A DNA stretch of 64,000 nucleotides, from the NCBI GenBank assembly GCA_037044905.1, contig JBAOKB010000020.1, positions 1,922,001 through 1,986,000 of the forward strand, in the 5' to 3' direction. The notes below the pieces were generated by a model. The model had not been told where the DNA came from. It saw only the letters and a program-made list of their open reading frames with translations, and did no database searches. Of the stretch, positions 12,148-23,302 are shown piece after piece. Both the position numbers and the translations under genes were made by a program. The stretch's first letter is position 1. Each line of letters begins with the position of its first letter. Source of the stretch: Hortaea werneckii. Taxonomy: Eukaryota; Ascomycota; Dothideomycetes; Mycosphaerellales; Teratosphaeriaceae.

Positions 12148-13560
12148 TCATATCTTATGGAACCCCTCGGTATCACTAGCACTAGCCAGGGTATCCCCAT
12201 CCCACTCATCCCCCGTGACGGGCGACCGCATCCCCGTCGAGGGCTCTCGACTCGCGGAACTCGAGTAGCTGGAGCTCGTGGAACCCAGCGTCCACTCGTC
12301 GCTGTCGCCGTGGCGATGGTGCGGCGGTCCGGCGGTCGCCGCGTTCGGGGAGTACTCGTCCAGATCCGAGAGCATGTAGGGGTTATGGTATTCCGTCTCC
12401 TCGACGAAGAGATCGTCATCAGCGGCGTCGCCGCGTTCCACGTAGTCGTAGTCCCAGCGGAAGAGTTTGCCGGGCTGGATGCGGGGGAGGGAGTGGGATT
12501 TCACGATGAAGAAGGCCGTCGCGGAGATCAGGCTGCCGGCCACCAGGTCGACGAAGTAGTGGTGGCTGAGGTACATGGTCGACCACCACAGCCACATGAC
12601 GTAGAAGATGAAGAGGGGTCGGAGCTTGGGGAAGCAGTGTGAGAAGAAGAGGGCTTCGATGGTGGCGAAGCCGGAATGCAGGGAGGGGAAGGCGCCGAAG
12701 ACGACGGGCGAGGCGCGGAAGCCCGAGGTGTACAGGTCGATGCCGAAGAGCTTGTCGATAGCGGCGAGGCCGGCTGGGTCGCCGCGGATCGAGTAGTTGG
12801 CTGGTGCGAGGCCGTAGGTGTTCTCGTACCAGGGGGGTGAGCAGGGGAAGCATAGCTGGATCAGAACGCCGGTCATGTTGGCGTAGCCGAATGCGCGGCC
12901 GAAGCAGGGGACTGTGCCTGGGGGTCCAAAGACGAAGAGGATTATGCCGACTACGAAGGGGGCACCGTAGTGGAAGATGCCGTAGGGTAGCCATGCGAGG
13001 ACGTCGAGGGCAGTGCTCTTGTGTGCGGACAGGATATTGCTCAGGTTGGCACCGTATAGGATATTCTCCAGCGCTGGCAGCACTCGCACCCAGATGCCTG
13101 GTCTGTATTCGGACGAGACGAATTGGCAGGCGTAGAAGAGGATGAGCCAGGAGGCGATGGGGAGGAAAGGCAGGAGGAATTGTCGGGTGATAGGGATCAC
13201 TAATCCGGTCATGAGCAGTGTCGCGACCAACGTCTTCATCATGGGGCCTGGCGACTGGATCACACACAGGCTGAAGATGCCGAGGACTGCAAGGAAGAGG
13301 TATTGGGCATCGTAGAAACTCCAGTGGTGGGTTCGGAGGGCGCGGATGGTGTCGGCGGGGTTGAAGGAGGTGTTGAGGGAGGAGATGGAGGAGGTGGGCG
13401 TCTGTCGGGATCGTATTCTGGAGCGGGTGGAGCGGAACTTTCGTCTTAATCTATGCGGTAGGATGACGGGTAAGGAGGGCCATGAGAGCGGTAATTTGCT
13501 TTTGGTGAAGAATCGCTGGGAGGCATCGTCTCCGCCGAGGGAGAAGTAGGTGGTAGCCAT
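12148..13560 (-). CDS. AUR1: Inositol phosphorylceramide synthase catalytic subunit
   Basis: Single-exon 470-aa polytopic membrane protein, start taken at the ATG at 13560 (MATTYFSLGGDD). It transfers phosphoinositol from phosphatidylinositol to phytoceramide in the Golgi, an essential fungal sphingolipid step and the target of aureobasidin A. Family signatures are clear: the conserved GRAFGYANMTGV and CFPCSPPWYENTYG region, the PAP2/LPT motif GAFPSLHSGFA at about residues 288-298 and SHHYFVDLVAGS at about 330-341. By analogy with the yeast enzyme the catalytic triad is the His of PSLHSG, the second His of SHHYF and the Asp of FVD. The acidic Ser/Tyr-rich C-terminal tail (after residue about 380) is longer than in yeast Aur1. 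The open frame continues 111 codons upstream to 13893, but that part has no family character. Confidence 0.95.
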   Translation of the reverse strand: MATTYFSLGGDDASQRFFTKSKLPLSWPSLPVILPHRLRRKFRSTRSRIRSRQTPTSSISSLNTSFNPADTIRALRTHHWSFYDAQYLFLAVLGIFSLCVIQSPGPMMKTLVATLLMTGLVIPITRQFLLPFLPIASWLILFYACQFVSSEYRPGIWVRVLPALENILYGANLSNILSAHKSTALDVLAWLPYGIFHYGAPFVVGIILFVFGPPGTVPCFGRAFGYANMTGVLIQLCFPCSPPWYENTYGLAPANYSIRGDPAGLAAIDKLFGIDLYTSGFRASPVVFGAFPSLHSGFATIEALFFSHCFPKLRPLFIFYVMWLWWSTMYLSHHYFVDLVAGSLISATAFFIVKSHSLPRIQPGKLFRWDYDYVERGDAADDDLFVEETEYHNPYMLSDLDEYSPNAATAGPPHHRHGDSDEWTLGSTSSSYSSSASREPSTGMRSPVTGDEWDGDTLASASDTEGFHKI

Positions 13561-15112
13561 GCTCGGGGTGGTGGTAGGAGGGAGGGCGGGGCGCGGCGGG
13601 CAGGTAGGATCGCTGCAGAAAAAGTCGAGGGCGGTGGTGATGATGGTGGTCGTGAAGGCAGCCGAGGAGGGTTTGATGGCGCAGCAGTTATGACGCAGCG
13701 GGCCAGTCAAGGCCGCTGATGCCGGGGGAGAAGATGAAAGTGGCGCGAATGCGAATGCGCTGGGCCCGACAGACGCGAGGCAATATTCTGTATGTATTGC
13801 TGGATAGGGAGAATTCAGGATACCGGTGCTGCGACAAGGACTGCAGATCTCAGGGCGCGTATAGTCGAGTGAAAGGAAAAGTGCAGTGATCAAGCGAGAT
13901 CAGCGCGCCGGCCGTTTTTGGGGCCCGGCCTGTGCGGCTGTAAGATTAAAGGTGCCGGGGCAGTTTCCTCCCTACAGCGGAGGATTTGGAAATTGGCTGC
14001 TTGCGGACAGCCGCAGGCTCAGGATTGGGCTTTTGGTGTTCGTATGACTAGTAATAGTCAACTGCTGATGAGACGCACAGAAAGATGAAGATGGAAAGGC
14101 TGTATGTCTTGATTGTTGTGGTGGATATATTGTACCTCACAACAAAACATCGTCTCCATCCCAATGGTGGCAGTGTGGAAACCGCTCCACTACACGGGAG
14201 AGCAGGATAGCAACCAGCAGACTTTCTTTCCTCGCTCGTCGCACAGCATCAAGCAACACCTACCCGAGAGCATAGGTAACAATTCCCCCGATCATCAATC
14301 AAATCCCACCTGGGCATCCATCAAATCTATCAAATCCATCATCGTCAGAACCCAAACCTTTCCCGCCCCCGGCACCCGGCATCTCCGTCATCTTACCGTT
14401 GTGTCCTGCAGAGTGGCTTCCAACTCCATCCAATTTTCATCACGAGAAATCACCGGCGCCAAACTCTGCCTCCCCCTGCGCATCCAATCAGCGTCGCCCT
14501 TCAGCCTCAGCCGGAGCGGAACCGTCACCGACCGGGCGCAAACGCTGTCCGCCTCGTTTTTTCTTGGGAGAGGCAGCCGTCATTTCTCGTACCTTTTTTT
14601 TTTTATGACTATTTTTCTTCTCTTTTCCTCTTTTCGAGTCATCTTGGTGCCTTGGCTCGCTTCTGGGCAAGACAAAGTATGATCTCTATTTGTTTGGATG
14701 GGGATTGGATGTTATGCATTCGATTCATCATGCACCAACAAGCACTCCCCCCCAAATGACGTCCTTTCCTTCTCTCTCTCAAGCTATCATGGCTTGGTCA
14801 TCACATCCTTCCGACTGGCTTCCTACATAGTATGTCAGAATCATGGTCAGCTTACTACGTGTTCTGTAATGTTCCTTCCCTCGCGTGCGACCGTTGGACA
14901 ACAACCGTGAAGCGGATGGCCATTCATTGGCCCGAAACCGTCCCGCCCGCCGGGCGCATTTCCTTTCCTTCCGAACTTGTCTGTGCAGCTTGCCTGTGCT
15001 GTGCTATACGCCCATGCGGGCTCGGTATGTATTACTTCTATATATCGCCAAAAACGCGAGAACAACTCGCGAAACAATCCGCATCCCGGAGCGAAGCGGG
15101 TACATAGTGTGC

Positions 15113-15161
15113 ACACCGTGTTGCATAGCCAGACCTCTTGTAGCAGACACCGTGTTGCATA
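15113..15161. repeat. Direct repeat ACACCGTGTTGCATA, two copies
   Basis: Exact 15-bp copies at 15113-15127 and 15147-15161. Each is followed by AGCCAG and then GTAGCAG at slightly different spacing, so the unit looks like an imperfect 35-45 bp tandem duplication. Confidence 0.8.
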
Positions 15162-15276
15162 CCTCCGTAGCCAGCCCTGATGATGTAGCAGGGATTTGGA
15201 GTGAGTGACATGGATATCTGTTTCCCGGTTGCCTAGCAGCTAGGCGCATACATCCGAGGCGGGCTCGATAGATTAT

Positions 15277-15286
15277 TACCTAGGTA
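15277..15286. promoter_or_regulatory. TACCTAGGTA palindrome, copy 1
   Basis: Perfect 10-bp palindrome in intergenic DNA, one of four identical copies in the window (others at 24150, 45038 and 55760). Its function is not known to me. Confidence 0.45.
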
Positions 15287-16120
15287 GGGTCAAGCTCAAG
15301 CCCCAATGCATAACTTTTGTACAGCCTACCTGCACTGTATATACTGTATATGATTATGCAGTGTGACGCGAGGACACCGGTACGGCAGAAGCAACCTTGG
15401 AAAAGCGCTCTTCTTATGTTAGGCTTTCTAAAGCCCCCTATTCCGCGGCCTTTCTAGCTTTTATGAGTTTCTCGAAAGAAGGTATCCTGTGCTTGCCCTA
15501 TTCTAGATTGGTAATAGAAGGTAAGAATAAAGAATAAAAAGATTAAGGAGATACAAAAGGAACTTGTACTTCTCGTGGTTGCAGAGGATGAAGCGTAGAA
15601 AAAGGGTTGCCAAAAAAAAAAAAAAAAAGGTCTCTCTCACAGGTATACATTTAACTCTCCTACTAACTAAAAACCTATTCCATTCAGTAACGACCGTATA
15701 AAGGTGAAAGGGTATCCCAAAAAACACGTTGCCAGTGCATCGAATCATTAAGAGAGAGAAGACACAATCTAACTACATCCACTCTCCTTTCAGCAAGGAA
15801 GAGGGGAAAAAAAAAAACAACACCTTACGCCTTTCGCTAAGAAAAAAGAAAAACCCGTTTCATCCATCGTTAGAAAATCCCCCATTTCCCAATTTCGTTA
15901 AATTCGCATTAATCAGTCATCCCTTCCTTCCTTTTCCCCATATCCCAACAAAAATCCGTCCAAAAGCCTCCATACCGCTCTGTCGTCCATTCATGGAACG
16001 AATGCGCCTTTGGAGATGATTTCAAATCGGTCCATCCATCCCTCGTCCACGCACATCCCCGTGAACTCATCATGGGCCCCTCTGCATCCCTTTCGGCTCT
16101 TTCGTTGAGCTGAGATTCTT

Positions 16121-18451
16121 TCAGTGCGCAGAGAGCCAATCATCCAGCATCCCCGCCATGGAGCGATCCTGATCGGCGCTCCGAGGCGGCAACCCGAGCA
16201 TATCCTCGAAATCACTCATCGGGAACGCCGTCGCCGCCGACGCCGCTGGACCGCCGTTCGTCTCCTTGCCGAAGAGAGCGCTGGGCGCTTCGTGCTCCGA
16301 GTAGTTGTACGCGCTGGAACTGCCGTGGGAGTCGCCGGGGGGTGAGAAGGCGTCGAAGCTGTGGATGACGTCGGGTTGGGTGGGCAGCATGCCGTTCCAG
16401 AGGTCGTCGTCCGCTTCCAGCGGGCTGGAGCCGCCGTGGAAAGATCCGTCGGCGTTAGGGCTCGAAGGCGTCGCGTGCTGGGGGAGCGCGCTCTGTGGGC
16501 TGGAAGTGGTGGGGAGGTTGGAGGGGCAGGGCGAGTCGCGGTTGGAGAGCATCGAGGGGGAGATGCCTTGGGTTTGGTTGATGGGTAGGTCGAAGTTGAA
16601 GGATGGGTTGGGGTTGGTAGGGTCCACGCTGTCGACAGTCTTGGTGGGACTGGCAGCGAGGGGAGGAGAAGTCGGGGGGGTTCCTCTCCAGGCGGAGGCG
16701 GTCATGTTGAATTGATCGTCACCGTTGGCCATGTTTAGGAAGGCATCGGCGTCAAAGGCGTCAGAGGATTCTGGTGGCGTTACTGGGAAGCTGCGATCGC
16801 TGGCACCCGAACTGGAGCTGGCGTAGGCAATCTGCTGCTGATCTTGATCTTCGCCGCCTGACAGTGTCCTCTTCTTGTTCTTCAGGCGCTGTTTGAGGGC
16901 TTTGTCGGTACGAGTCTCCATGTCTGGGCGCTCCTTCTTCGGCCGACCACGCTTCGGCTTCTCTTCTTCGGTCTTCTCGAAGCCTGGCAAGGCACCGTTG
17001 CACATACCGCGCTGACGGTGACGAGTAAGCGCGTCGTGACGGGCGAAGCCAGTGCCGCAAGGGCAGACGAACGGACGATCATCGCTGTGAATCGCGACGT
17101 GGCGCTTGAGGTCGTGCTGGCGAACAAAGGTCTTCTCGCAGAGGTTGCACTTGAATTGACGATCACCAAGATGCGTCTGAATGTGAGCGCGAACGTTCTC
17201 CTTGCGTCCGAAACGTCTGTTGCAGCCTGGGAAGAGGCATGGGTACTTCTGGTCTTTCTCTCCCAGCTCGCCAATGTACTTCTGGACCTCCCATGCCGGG
17301 ACGCCAGTATCAACAATTGTAGCTGGTACGTCTGGACCGAGGTTGTTGAGCAGCTGCTCACGCGGCGACAGAGGCATGGGGCCATTGAAGTCGAAGTTGG
17401 GGTCGTTGAAGTCTGGCGCGCCTGCCGTGGCATGAAGCAGAATCGAAGATTGGTCATAATTGCCTGGAAGCTGCTGGCCTGGTAGCGGCGAGCTTGGTTC
17501 TTCGAAGAGAGTTGGCATATGACCTGGCTGCTGCGGACGAGGTGACAGAGGGTCAACGGCTGAAGACGAGTATGCGGATGATGCGTAGCCGTGGTCGCTG
17601 GCGAACGACGGGGTCTCCGGGTTGAATGCGCCCTGGTGGCCATATTGCATTGGCATGAAGTTGTTGCCGCCGTTCATCGAGTCCGGCATAGGAGCGACGT
17701 CCAGCTGGAAGCTCTGGCTGCGCGAATGCTTTGCATTGGTCGGTGGCGGACTCGGCCACGAGAGCTGATGGTTCTGCGGCGTGTTGGGCACAGTCCGCGA
17801 ATGACCTTGCGAGACTGGTGTCTGCGGCATCTGTGGCTGAGGTTGAGCATGCATGGGGAGCGACTGCATCTGCATCTGCGCGGCAGACATGTCGTTGCCC
17901 ATGAGCTGATTGTTGTCAAAGAAGGGCGCCTGAGACGGTTGCGGCGACGACCCGAAGGTGCTGCGATACCATTCCATGTGGTGCTGGAGTTTGGCGAATT
18001 CCGCTTGTTGATGCGGGTTGAGTGGAGGGGGAGTGATGGCGGGCTTTATGTCGATTTGCGGTGGAGGTGGTTGGTTGCTGAATCCATTCAGTTGCTGATG
18101 AAGATGCGACTGAAAGTCCTGCGCTGGGTAGCCCGGCTGAGCTAGGCTTGGTTGCTGCGTTGCTTGCACGAAATGCTGATCCGGTTGTCGGTGTCCTGGG
18201 TTAGTATCCTGTGGTCCTTGGTCCTGTGGGTAATGGCGAAATCCGGTGGGCGAAATGGCGGGCGGCGAGTTGCGTGCGTTCAGAGTGTTGATCTGATCGA
18301 CGCTGATTCCTCGCCGGTGTGCTGGGTGGTGTCGTCCGGGATGGCTTCGTCGGTGGCCAAGTGATTCGGTTAGTATGGGTACCTCGAGTGATTGTTGTCT
18401 CCGATGCGTCTTGCGACGTTGCTGGATCGAAGAATTCGAGGAGGACAGCAT
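16121..18451 (-). CDS. C2H2 zinc finger transcription factor, Swi5/Ace2-like
   Basis: Single-exon 776-aa protein from the ATG at 18451 (MLSSSNSSIQQRRKTHRRQQ). Three C2H2 fingers sit at about residues 401-484: CLFPGC..H..H, CNLC..H..H and a compressed third finger CPCGTGF..H..C. That trio, with its short atypical last finger and the trailing RGRPKK AT-hook-like sequence, is the hallmark of the Swi5/Ace2 family. Long Gln/Pro/Ser-rich regions flank the fingers and presumably act in activation. In yeast these factors drive M/G1 genes and cell separation; in filamentous fungi they affect conidiation and wall genes, so a developmental or cell-cycle role is inferred. The open frame extends upstream to a non-ATG codon, which I rejected. 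Confidence 0.92.
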   Translation of the reverse strand: MLSSSNSSIQQRRKTHRRQQSLEVPILTESLGHRRSHPGRHHPAHRRGISVDQINTLNARNSPPAISPTGFRHYPQDQGPQDTNPGHRQPDQHFVQATQQPSLAQPGYPAQDFQSHLHQQLNGFSNQPPPPQIDIKPAITPPPLNPHQQAEFAKLQHHMEWYRSTFGSSPQPSQAPFFDNNQLMGNDMSAAQMQMQSLPMHAQPQPQMPQTPVSQGHSRTVPNTPQNHQLSWPSPPPTNAKHSRSQSFQLDVAPMPDSMNGGNNFMPMQYGHQGAFNPETPSFASDHGYASSAYSSSAVDPLSPRPQQPGHMPTLFEEPSSPLPGQQLPGNYDQSSILLHATAGAPDFNDPNFDFNGPMPLSPREQLLNNLGPDVPATIVDTGVPAWEVQKYIGELGEKDQKYPCLFPGCNRRFGRKENVRAHIQTHLGDRQFKCNLCEKTFVRQHDLKRHVAIHSDDRPFVCPCGTGFARHDALTRHRQRGMCNGALPGFEKTEEEKPKRGRPKKERPDMETRTDKALKQRLKNKKRTLSGGEDQDQQQIAYASSSSGASDRSFPVTPPESSDAFDADAFLNMANGDDQFNMTASAWRGTPPTSPPLAASPTKTVDSVDPTNPNPSFNFDLPINQTQGISPSMLSNRDSPCPSNLPTTSSPQSALPQHATPSSPNADGSFHGGSSPLEADDDLWNGMLPTQPDVIHSFDAFSPPGDSHGSSSAYNYSEHEAPSALFGKETNGGPAASAATAFPMSDFEDMLGLPPRSADQDRSMAGMLDDWLSAH

Positions 18452-19680
18452 TTTCGATTGTGGGTGGCCTCGTGATGTAATCCAAGTGTGGGCTTGGTAT
18501 GTGTGAACTGAGGTCAACTTGGGGTGCAAGTCTTGAGTCCGGCGGGGTTAGTCGAATGGGGAAGAACGCCAATTAAGGCTTCCTCGTTTGCCGGTTCTAC
18601 CACCATGTCAGCGACTTTGTCACCTTGTCCGGCTACCGCCATTGCAAATGCTGGCTGTAGTTCTGATATCGTATCGCATACCTCACGCAGTGTGCAAGCC
18701 GCAGCTCGCCGAGCGCTCGTTCTTTCCTATCTCTCGCGCAGTCACGGCTGCCTCTTTTGACGGCCTCAGCTGTAGGTCGGCCTCGCGGCCTGTGTGCGCA
18801 GGAGTTTCAAAAGCTTGGGGAGATTCGCGAAACTGGTGTCTTTGCTTTCTTTCGCTATGTACAGTGACTCGTGAAGTGTGGCTGTAGCAATGTGGTGGTG
18901 TGGTAGCAGAGATAAGAGGTGATATGGCCTAGGTCTGGCCTGGGGTTTCCAGCCGTTGGTAAACACCGTCGTAGCGGGCAACCACCCGATCACCACCCGC
19001 GTCCGTGGCGTTCTAGCGCTAGTTTCGCCCTACCATAACCCAATGACGACGTCTGGCGGGAAAATTTAGCCGCTTTCCCAGATATGGCTTGTCCAACTAT
19101 ACCTTGGCCAAGTATCAAAACGGACGAATCTCTTGTTCACCTGAAAATTGGTCCATGTCTTGCGCTCATTCCGCCCTCCATGATGGCCTGGTCGCGTCAA
19201 CACGTGATACGACGTTGGACTCAGCAATGGTTCTACCGGCTATGGCAGGGCAACACACAACGGATTTTACTGTATACAGTATCTTGCGGGCACTTCTAAG
19301 GACGATATCCAATTTCAAAGACTCTTAGCCAATGCTGGAAGAATCGCGGTCTTAAGGGCTGTTGACGACCATCTTCATATGATCGGATGGATGACACCTC
19401 GAAAGGCCTATCGGATAGCAGCTTCCAGACCCAAAGAACGCCGTGCTACACTGATCACCCGACTAAATGTCAGCATCAATAATACGATCATGTGTACGCA
19501 ATTGAAGGCTATATGACATGTCATCGACGGAGTAGAACTTGACAACCGTATTCAAAGACTGTTTTACGAGATCAACAAATCCATCCGTTATGTTGACTTA
19601 CGCTGTCGGCCCAAGCAACATAAGAGGTGCTGTTTGCCACACGCCAGAAAAATCGTCACGATTGACATCCTTTAAAAGTT
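18452..19680. other. Promoter region of the zinc finger gene and spacer
   Basis: About 1.2 kb without a supportable gene. The part next to 18452 is the upstream region of the Swi5-like gene; the rest leads to the 3' end of the F-box gene. A CTGTATACAG palindrome lies near 19269. Short frames here lack coding character. Confidence 0.55.
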
Positions 19681-20414
19681 CTACGGCATATTGAGCTGCC
19701 CATTCACTTCCGCAATCTGCCAGTCGATCCAGCCAGGCACTTCACAGCTGAGCAAATAGCGTCCGCCGAAAGCCTGGAGCTGCTGTTCCAGACCGTCTGC
19801 AATGTGGCCAAGCGTACACTGCGCGATATTTTTGACTGGCACTTGTCCATAGAGGACTCTGTTCGAGACGCCCGGCGAACCATGGCGGTATACGTGCACC
19901 GCCCCTTGAAAGGGTGGCTGCGTAACTAGCATCCGTCTCCAGGAAGCCTCTCTCCTTTGCCAACATTCGGACATCTGTGCCATGAACGATGTCGTCCTGG
20001 TCACAGGCAAGAGGGTCTTTATCAAAGTTGACAGGACCGGGTTCTCATGTACAGTCCCGCAGCGTTCGCCACTCCCTGCTCGGACCCAGTGGCTGTAACA
20101 CATACCCCCTTCAGGCTCTGCATGGCGGTGTCAGTATCGACAGAGTAAAGTGTGCATCTGACTCTACCTTCGCATAAGGCGACGTGGTCCCAGAAGACTG
20201 GCTCAAAGTACAGAGCTCTTTGCAGCTTCTTTGAGTGATCGATCACCGTTTGCCATTGCTTACAGACTGATTGCGCTCGCAGTAAGTTCTGGAAGGGCAG
20301 ATGGTACAATATGGCTTCGAGCAGCTCCGGGATGCCTAGTGCGCGCCTTGTGGCTTGGCTGGTCATCTTTGGCGCATCGGTGTCACTGGCCATGTGCGTA
20401 TCTGCAAGAAGCAT
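19681..20414 (-). CDS. F-box protein, short fungal type
   Basis: Two exons on the minus strand, 20414-20168 and 20117-19681, joined by a 50-nt intron (GTAGAG..GCAG with a TACTGAC branch site), giving 227 aa. The N-terminal F-box reads IPELLEAILYHLPFQNLLRAQSVCKQW, which should bind Skp1 in an SCF ubiquitin ligase. The second half carries ENPVLSTLIKTL and, after a Trp-rich stretch, WRRMLVTQPP, a signature of a large expanded family of short fungal F-box proteins. The substrate is unknown. Without the splice the two halves lie in different frames. Start could instead be the Met eight codons in (MASDTDAPK). The codon before the ATG region resembles an acceptor, so an upstream exon cannot be excluded. 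Confidence 0.75.
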
Positions 20415-21590
20415 ATGCCTGGATCGATGCTGGCCTGTCTTTCACGAGGCTCTGCTATACGTTTGGGAGGCTGCTGGCAAGCTTGAGGCAAGGTGAGGAA
20501 GTATGGCAATTGTCGTCCAGATTAGAACTATGCTTACAGTATCAGGATTCAGCTCCATTGTACATGACACGGTGTTTGGTAGTCTAGGGAACAGTGTAGT
20601 ACAGGTTACGACAGCATGGTGTGCTGCGGAATGCCTATTGCTGAGTACCAGCTTGAATGCTGCTCGTGATCGCGCAATCGATGGGAGACACAGGACCGAC
20701 TTTCCTACCTACTGCCAAGGACACGAGGCAGGCCGGTGTATTTGAGTGTGCATACTTTGAGCCATACAGCCTCGTTGTCGCAGAAGAGAGCTGAAGTGTC
20801 AAGGTGAGACAGGCTCAATGCTAGACGTACAGGAGGTGGTGACACCTTACTTGTGTGCTTCGGCATGCTGCCGAGTGTCACCCGGTCTTACTCTCCACGC
20901 ATGGTGGTGGTTGGCACCATTTCAACCATCTGGGAGGCTGAGCACACGTGCAGCGCATGCTAGCCGAGCGGGAACGACAACAATGTGCACATCCGGGCGA
21001 TCAGCAAGGACTAAAATGAAAGAAAATGATGTCGCTGCTGGATCAATGGATCTGGCCGTTGTTTTGGGATTGGAGGCAGGCGCAGTAGCGCGCTTGTGAA
21101 GGGGACCCCTATTGGCTGCAGTAGAGTTTGGTTCCTGCGCTAGTGGGGTTTTGGGCGCGTTCATTTCCGAAGCTTCACGCATTGGCCAGCCCGCCGCTGT
21201 CCATCCCGTCCTCCTCCATCCTCTCCCTGTTGCCCTCTCGAAAGCCTCTCTCCTCCTCCCAGCAGCAGCAGACTCGCCTTGCTACTCAGCAACCACGCTC
21301 GTTCGCAGCAATCCCCCATTGCGCCTGTGCAACTCCCCCGTCACCCTCCTTCACGACGGGCCTGTAGCACGTGCATTGTCATTCATTCACTTCACTCCTT
21401 CCTGCTGCTGCAGTAGTCAGTCAGTCATCCATCCATCCACATTCCACACAGCGTCATTGTGTGGTCTAGGCGACAGGTCGCCCACATTCCTCGCTAGCCC
21501 GCTGTATACTGAACAGCAGCTCAAACATCACTCCATATCAGCCTCACTCGTAGCACGCTTCGACGAACAACCGACCACGTCGACGACAGA
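20415..21590. other. Upstream region of the F-box and SH3 genes
   Basis: About 1.2 kb divergent spacer. The right-hand 450 nt is pyrimidine-rich with CAGCAGCAG, CAGTCAGTCAGTC and CATCCATCCATCC microrepeats, a typical long fungal promoter/5' leader for the SH3 gene. Overlapping short frames there appear non-coding. Confidence 0.5.
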
Positions 21591-23302
21591 ATGGGACTCC
21601 ACCATCAGGCCAACCACGGGAAGGTGTTCCGTGGCATCGAAGCCCGGAACCACCTGCAGAACCACAAACGCGACAGCCATGGTAGCAACATCAAGATGAA
21701 CGTGCCGGACAATGCATCCCCCCAGAACCGAGGCGCCGACCGTCATGTTGTGAACATGGGTGACAACACCGCCCCGCAGAACCGAGGCGCTGACCGCCAT
21801 GTCCTCAACCTCCAGAACAAGGCCGTCGAGACTGTGAACTCAGTCGTCTATGTTACTCTGGACCCGACCTTTTCTGGTAGCGTTGGAGGCTACACCACCA
21901 TCGACGACGCAACTTCGACCGCCGCTGCTGCCACCTCCACCAGCAACCCAGACGAGGACGCATACAACTCTGCCAAGGCCGCCGCATCCAACCGAGGCCA
22001 CACCTCGGCGGCCTCTGCCACTGCTACGAGCAACCCAGACGAGGATGCGTACAACTCCGCCAAGGCCGCTGCATCTAACCGGGGCAATAAGTCAGCAACC
22101 TCGAGCACTGTCCTTGTGACCCCAACTCCGTCCACTAGCGACAGTGTTGCTCAGATCACTCAGGCTTCCAGCACTCTTCCAGAGGGCCATGACAACAAGA
22201 ACGTGTTCCTGAATCCCCAGGCTTCCAGCACTGTTGCAGAGGGCCATGACAACAAGAACGTGTTCCTGAACCCACCGGCCTCCGCCACCGCTACCGCCTT
22301 GGTCGGCGGCGCACCTCAGGCAACTCGCTCTGCCTCTGCTGACTCTAGCCACAGCGGCATGACCGGCGGTGCTCAGGCCGGTGTTGCAATCGGCGTCATT
22401 GCTGCCGTCGCTATGATTGCCGGCCTGTTCTTCTTCTGCTGGCGCCGCCGCAAGAACCCTGCCGCCAAGGAAGAGATCTACGACGAGAAGCGCACTTCTT
22501 CCATCTTTGGTGGCAATGCCATGAACGAGAAGCGCCAGAGCGCTGGCAGTGACAAGGCCCCCAGCGATCGTTCCAGCGTCGCTACTGCCACTGCACCGCG
22601 TCTCAGCCTTCGCCCCGTCACTCAATTCCTCCCTAACCTCGCCTCAGACAAGCGCAAGTCCAACGGTGACAGCAACCTCGACCCTGCCGCCGCCGCCATG
22701 TCCGAGAAGCCGAAGTCCATGTGGGAACGCCGCTCCAACACTACCGAGAACCCCTTCGCCGATGGTCAGCAGCCTACGCAGAGCCCCTTCGATGAGCCGG
22801 AAGGCAAGGAGGGCGCCAAGGTCGACGCTGCCGCCAACGGTTCCGTCGACGCCGCTGCACAGCCAGCTGCTAACAATGTTCACCGCGTGCAGCTTGACTT
22901 TAAGCCCTCTATGGATGACGAGCTCGAGCTGAAGTCCGGTCAGCTTGTGCGCGTCCTTCACGAGTACGACGATGGCTGGGTAAGTAACTAAAACACTCCT
23001 TCCAATCCACCTGCACATACGCTAACATCTGTTCCCAGGCTCTCTGCATCCGCATGGACCGCTCCCAGCAGGGTGTCGCCCCACGCACCTGCCTGTCCAA
23101 GATGCCCGTCAAGCCCCGTGGCCCACCATCCAACGGCTCCAACGGCCCGGCTGGCACCCCTCACGGCCCGGCTGGCATGGTTCCTCGCCCGCTCACTCCC
23201 CAGAGCCGCGAGGCTTCGACCGAGAGGGCCGACGAGCCAGCCCAGCAGGCGCAGCAAGGCTCCGCTGTTGCCAGGAAGCCCGTCCCTGGCCAGGCTATGT
23301 AA
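21591..23302 (+). CDS. Single-pass membrane protein with C-terminal SH3 domain (Fus1-like layout)
   Basis: Two exons, 21591-22979 and 23039-23302, split inside the SH3 domain by a 59-nt GTAAGT..CCAG intron in phase 0; 550 aa. The N-terminal 260 residues are Ser/Thr/Ala/Asn-rich, followed by one membrane helix at about 262-283 (GVAIGVIAAVAMIAGLFFF) and a basic stop-transfer CWRRRK. The cytosolic half is disordered up to the SH3 domain at about 430-485, with ALYDY-like VQLDFKPSMDDELELKSG and the DGW and GVAPRTCL elements. The layout matches Fus1-type proteins that link the cell surface to actin or MAPK partners; the exact role is inferred. No cleaved signal peptide is visible, but a Kex2-like KR site follows residue 25. 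The ectodomain contains three separate tandem duplications. Confidence 0.88.

Larger units (their letters stand above)
13561..16120. other. Long intergenic region
   Basis: About 2.5 kb between AUR1 and the zinc finger gene. The AUR1-proximal part is its promoter and leader. The rest holds short open frames with no coding character, a 15-bp direct repeat near 15113-15161, a TACCTAGGTA palindrome at 15277, a poly-A run at about 15614 and an AT-rich patch near 15340-15360 (TATATACTGTATATGATTA). Confidence 0.6.

Noticed and set aside
12419..13267. 282-codon minus-strand frame
   Set aside because: It lies inside AUR1 in another frame and gives Arg/Pro/Leu-rich text typical of a GC-rich shadow.
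17018..18145. Long plus-strand frames antisense to the zinc finger gene
   Set aside because: The minus strand encodes a clear C2H2 factor there; the plus frames have no motif.
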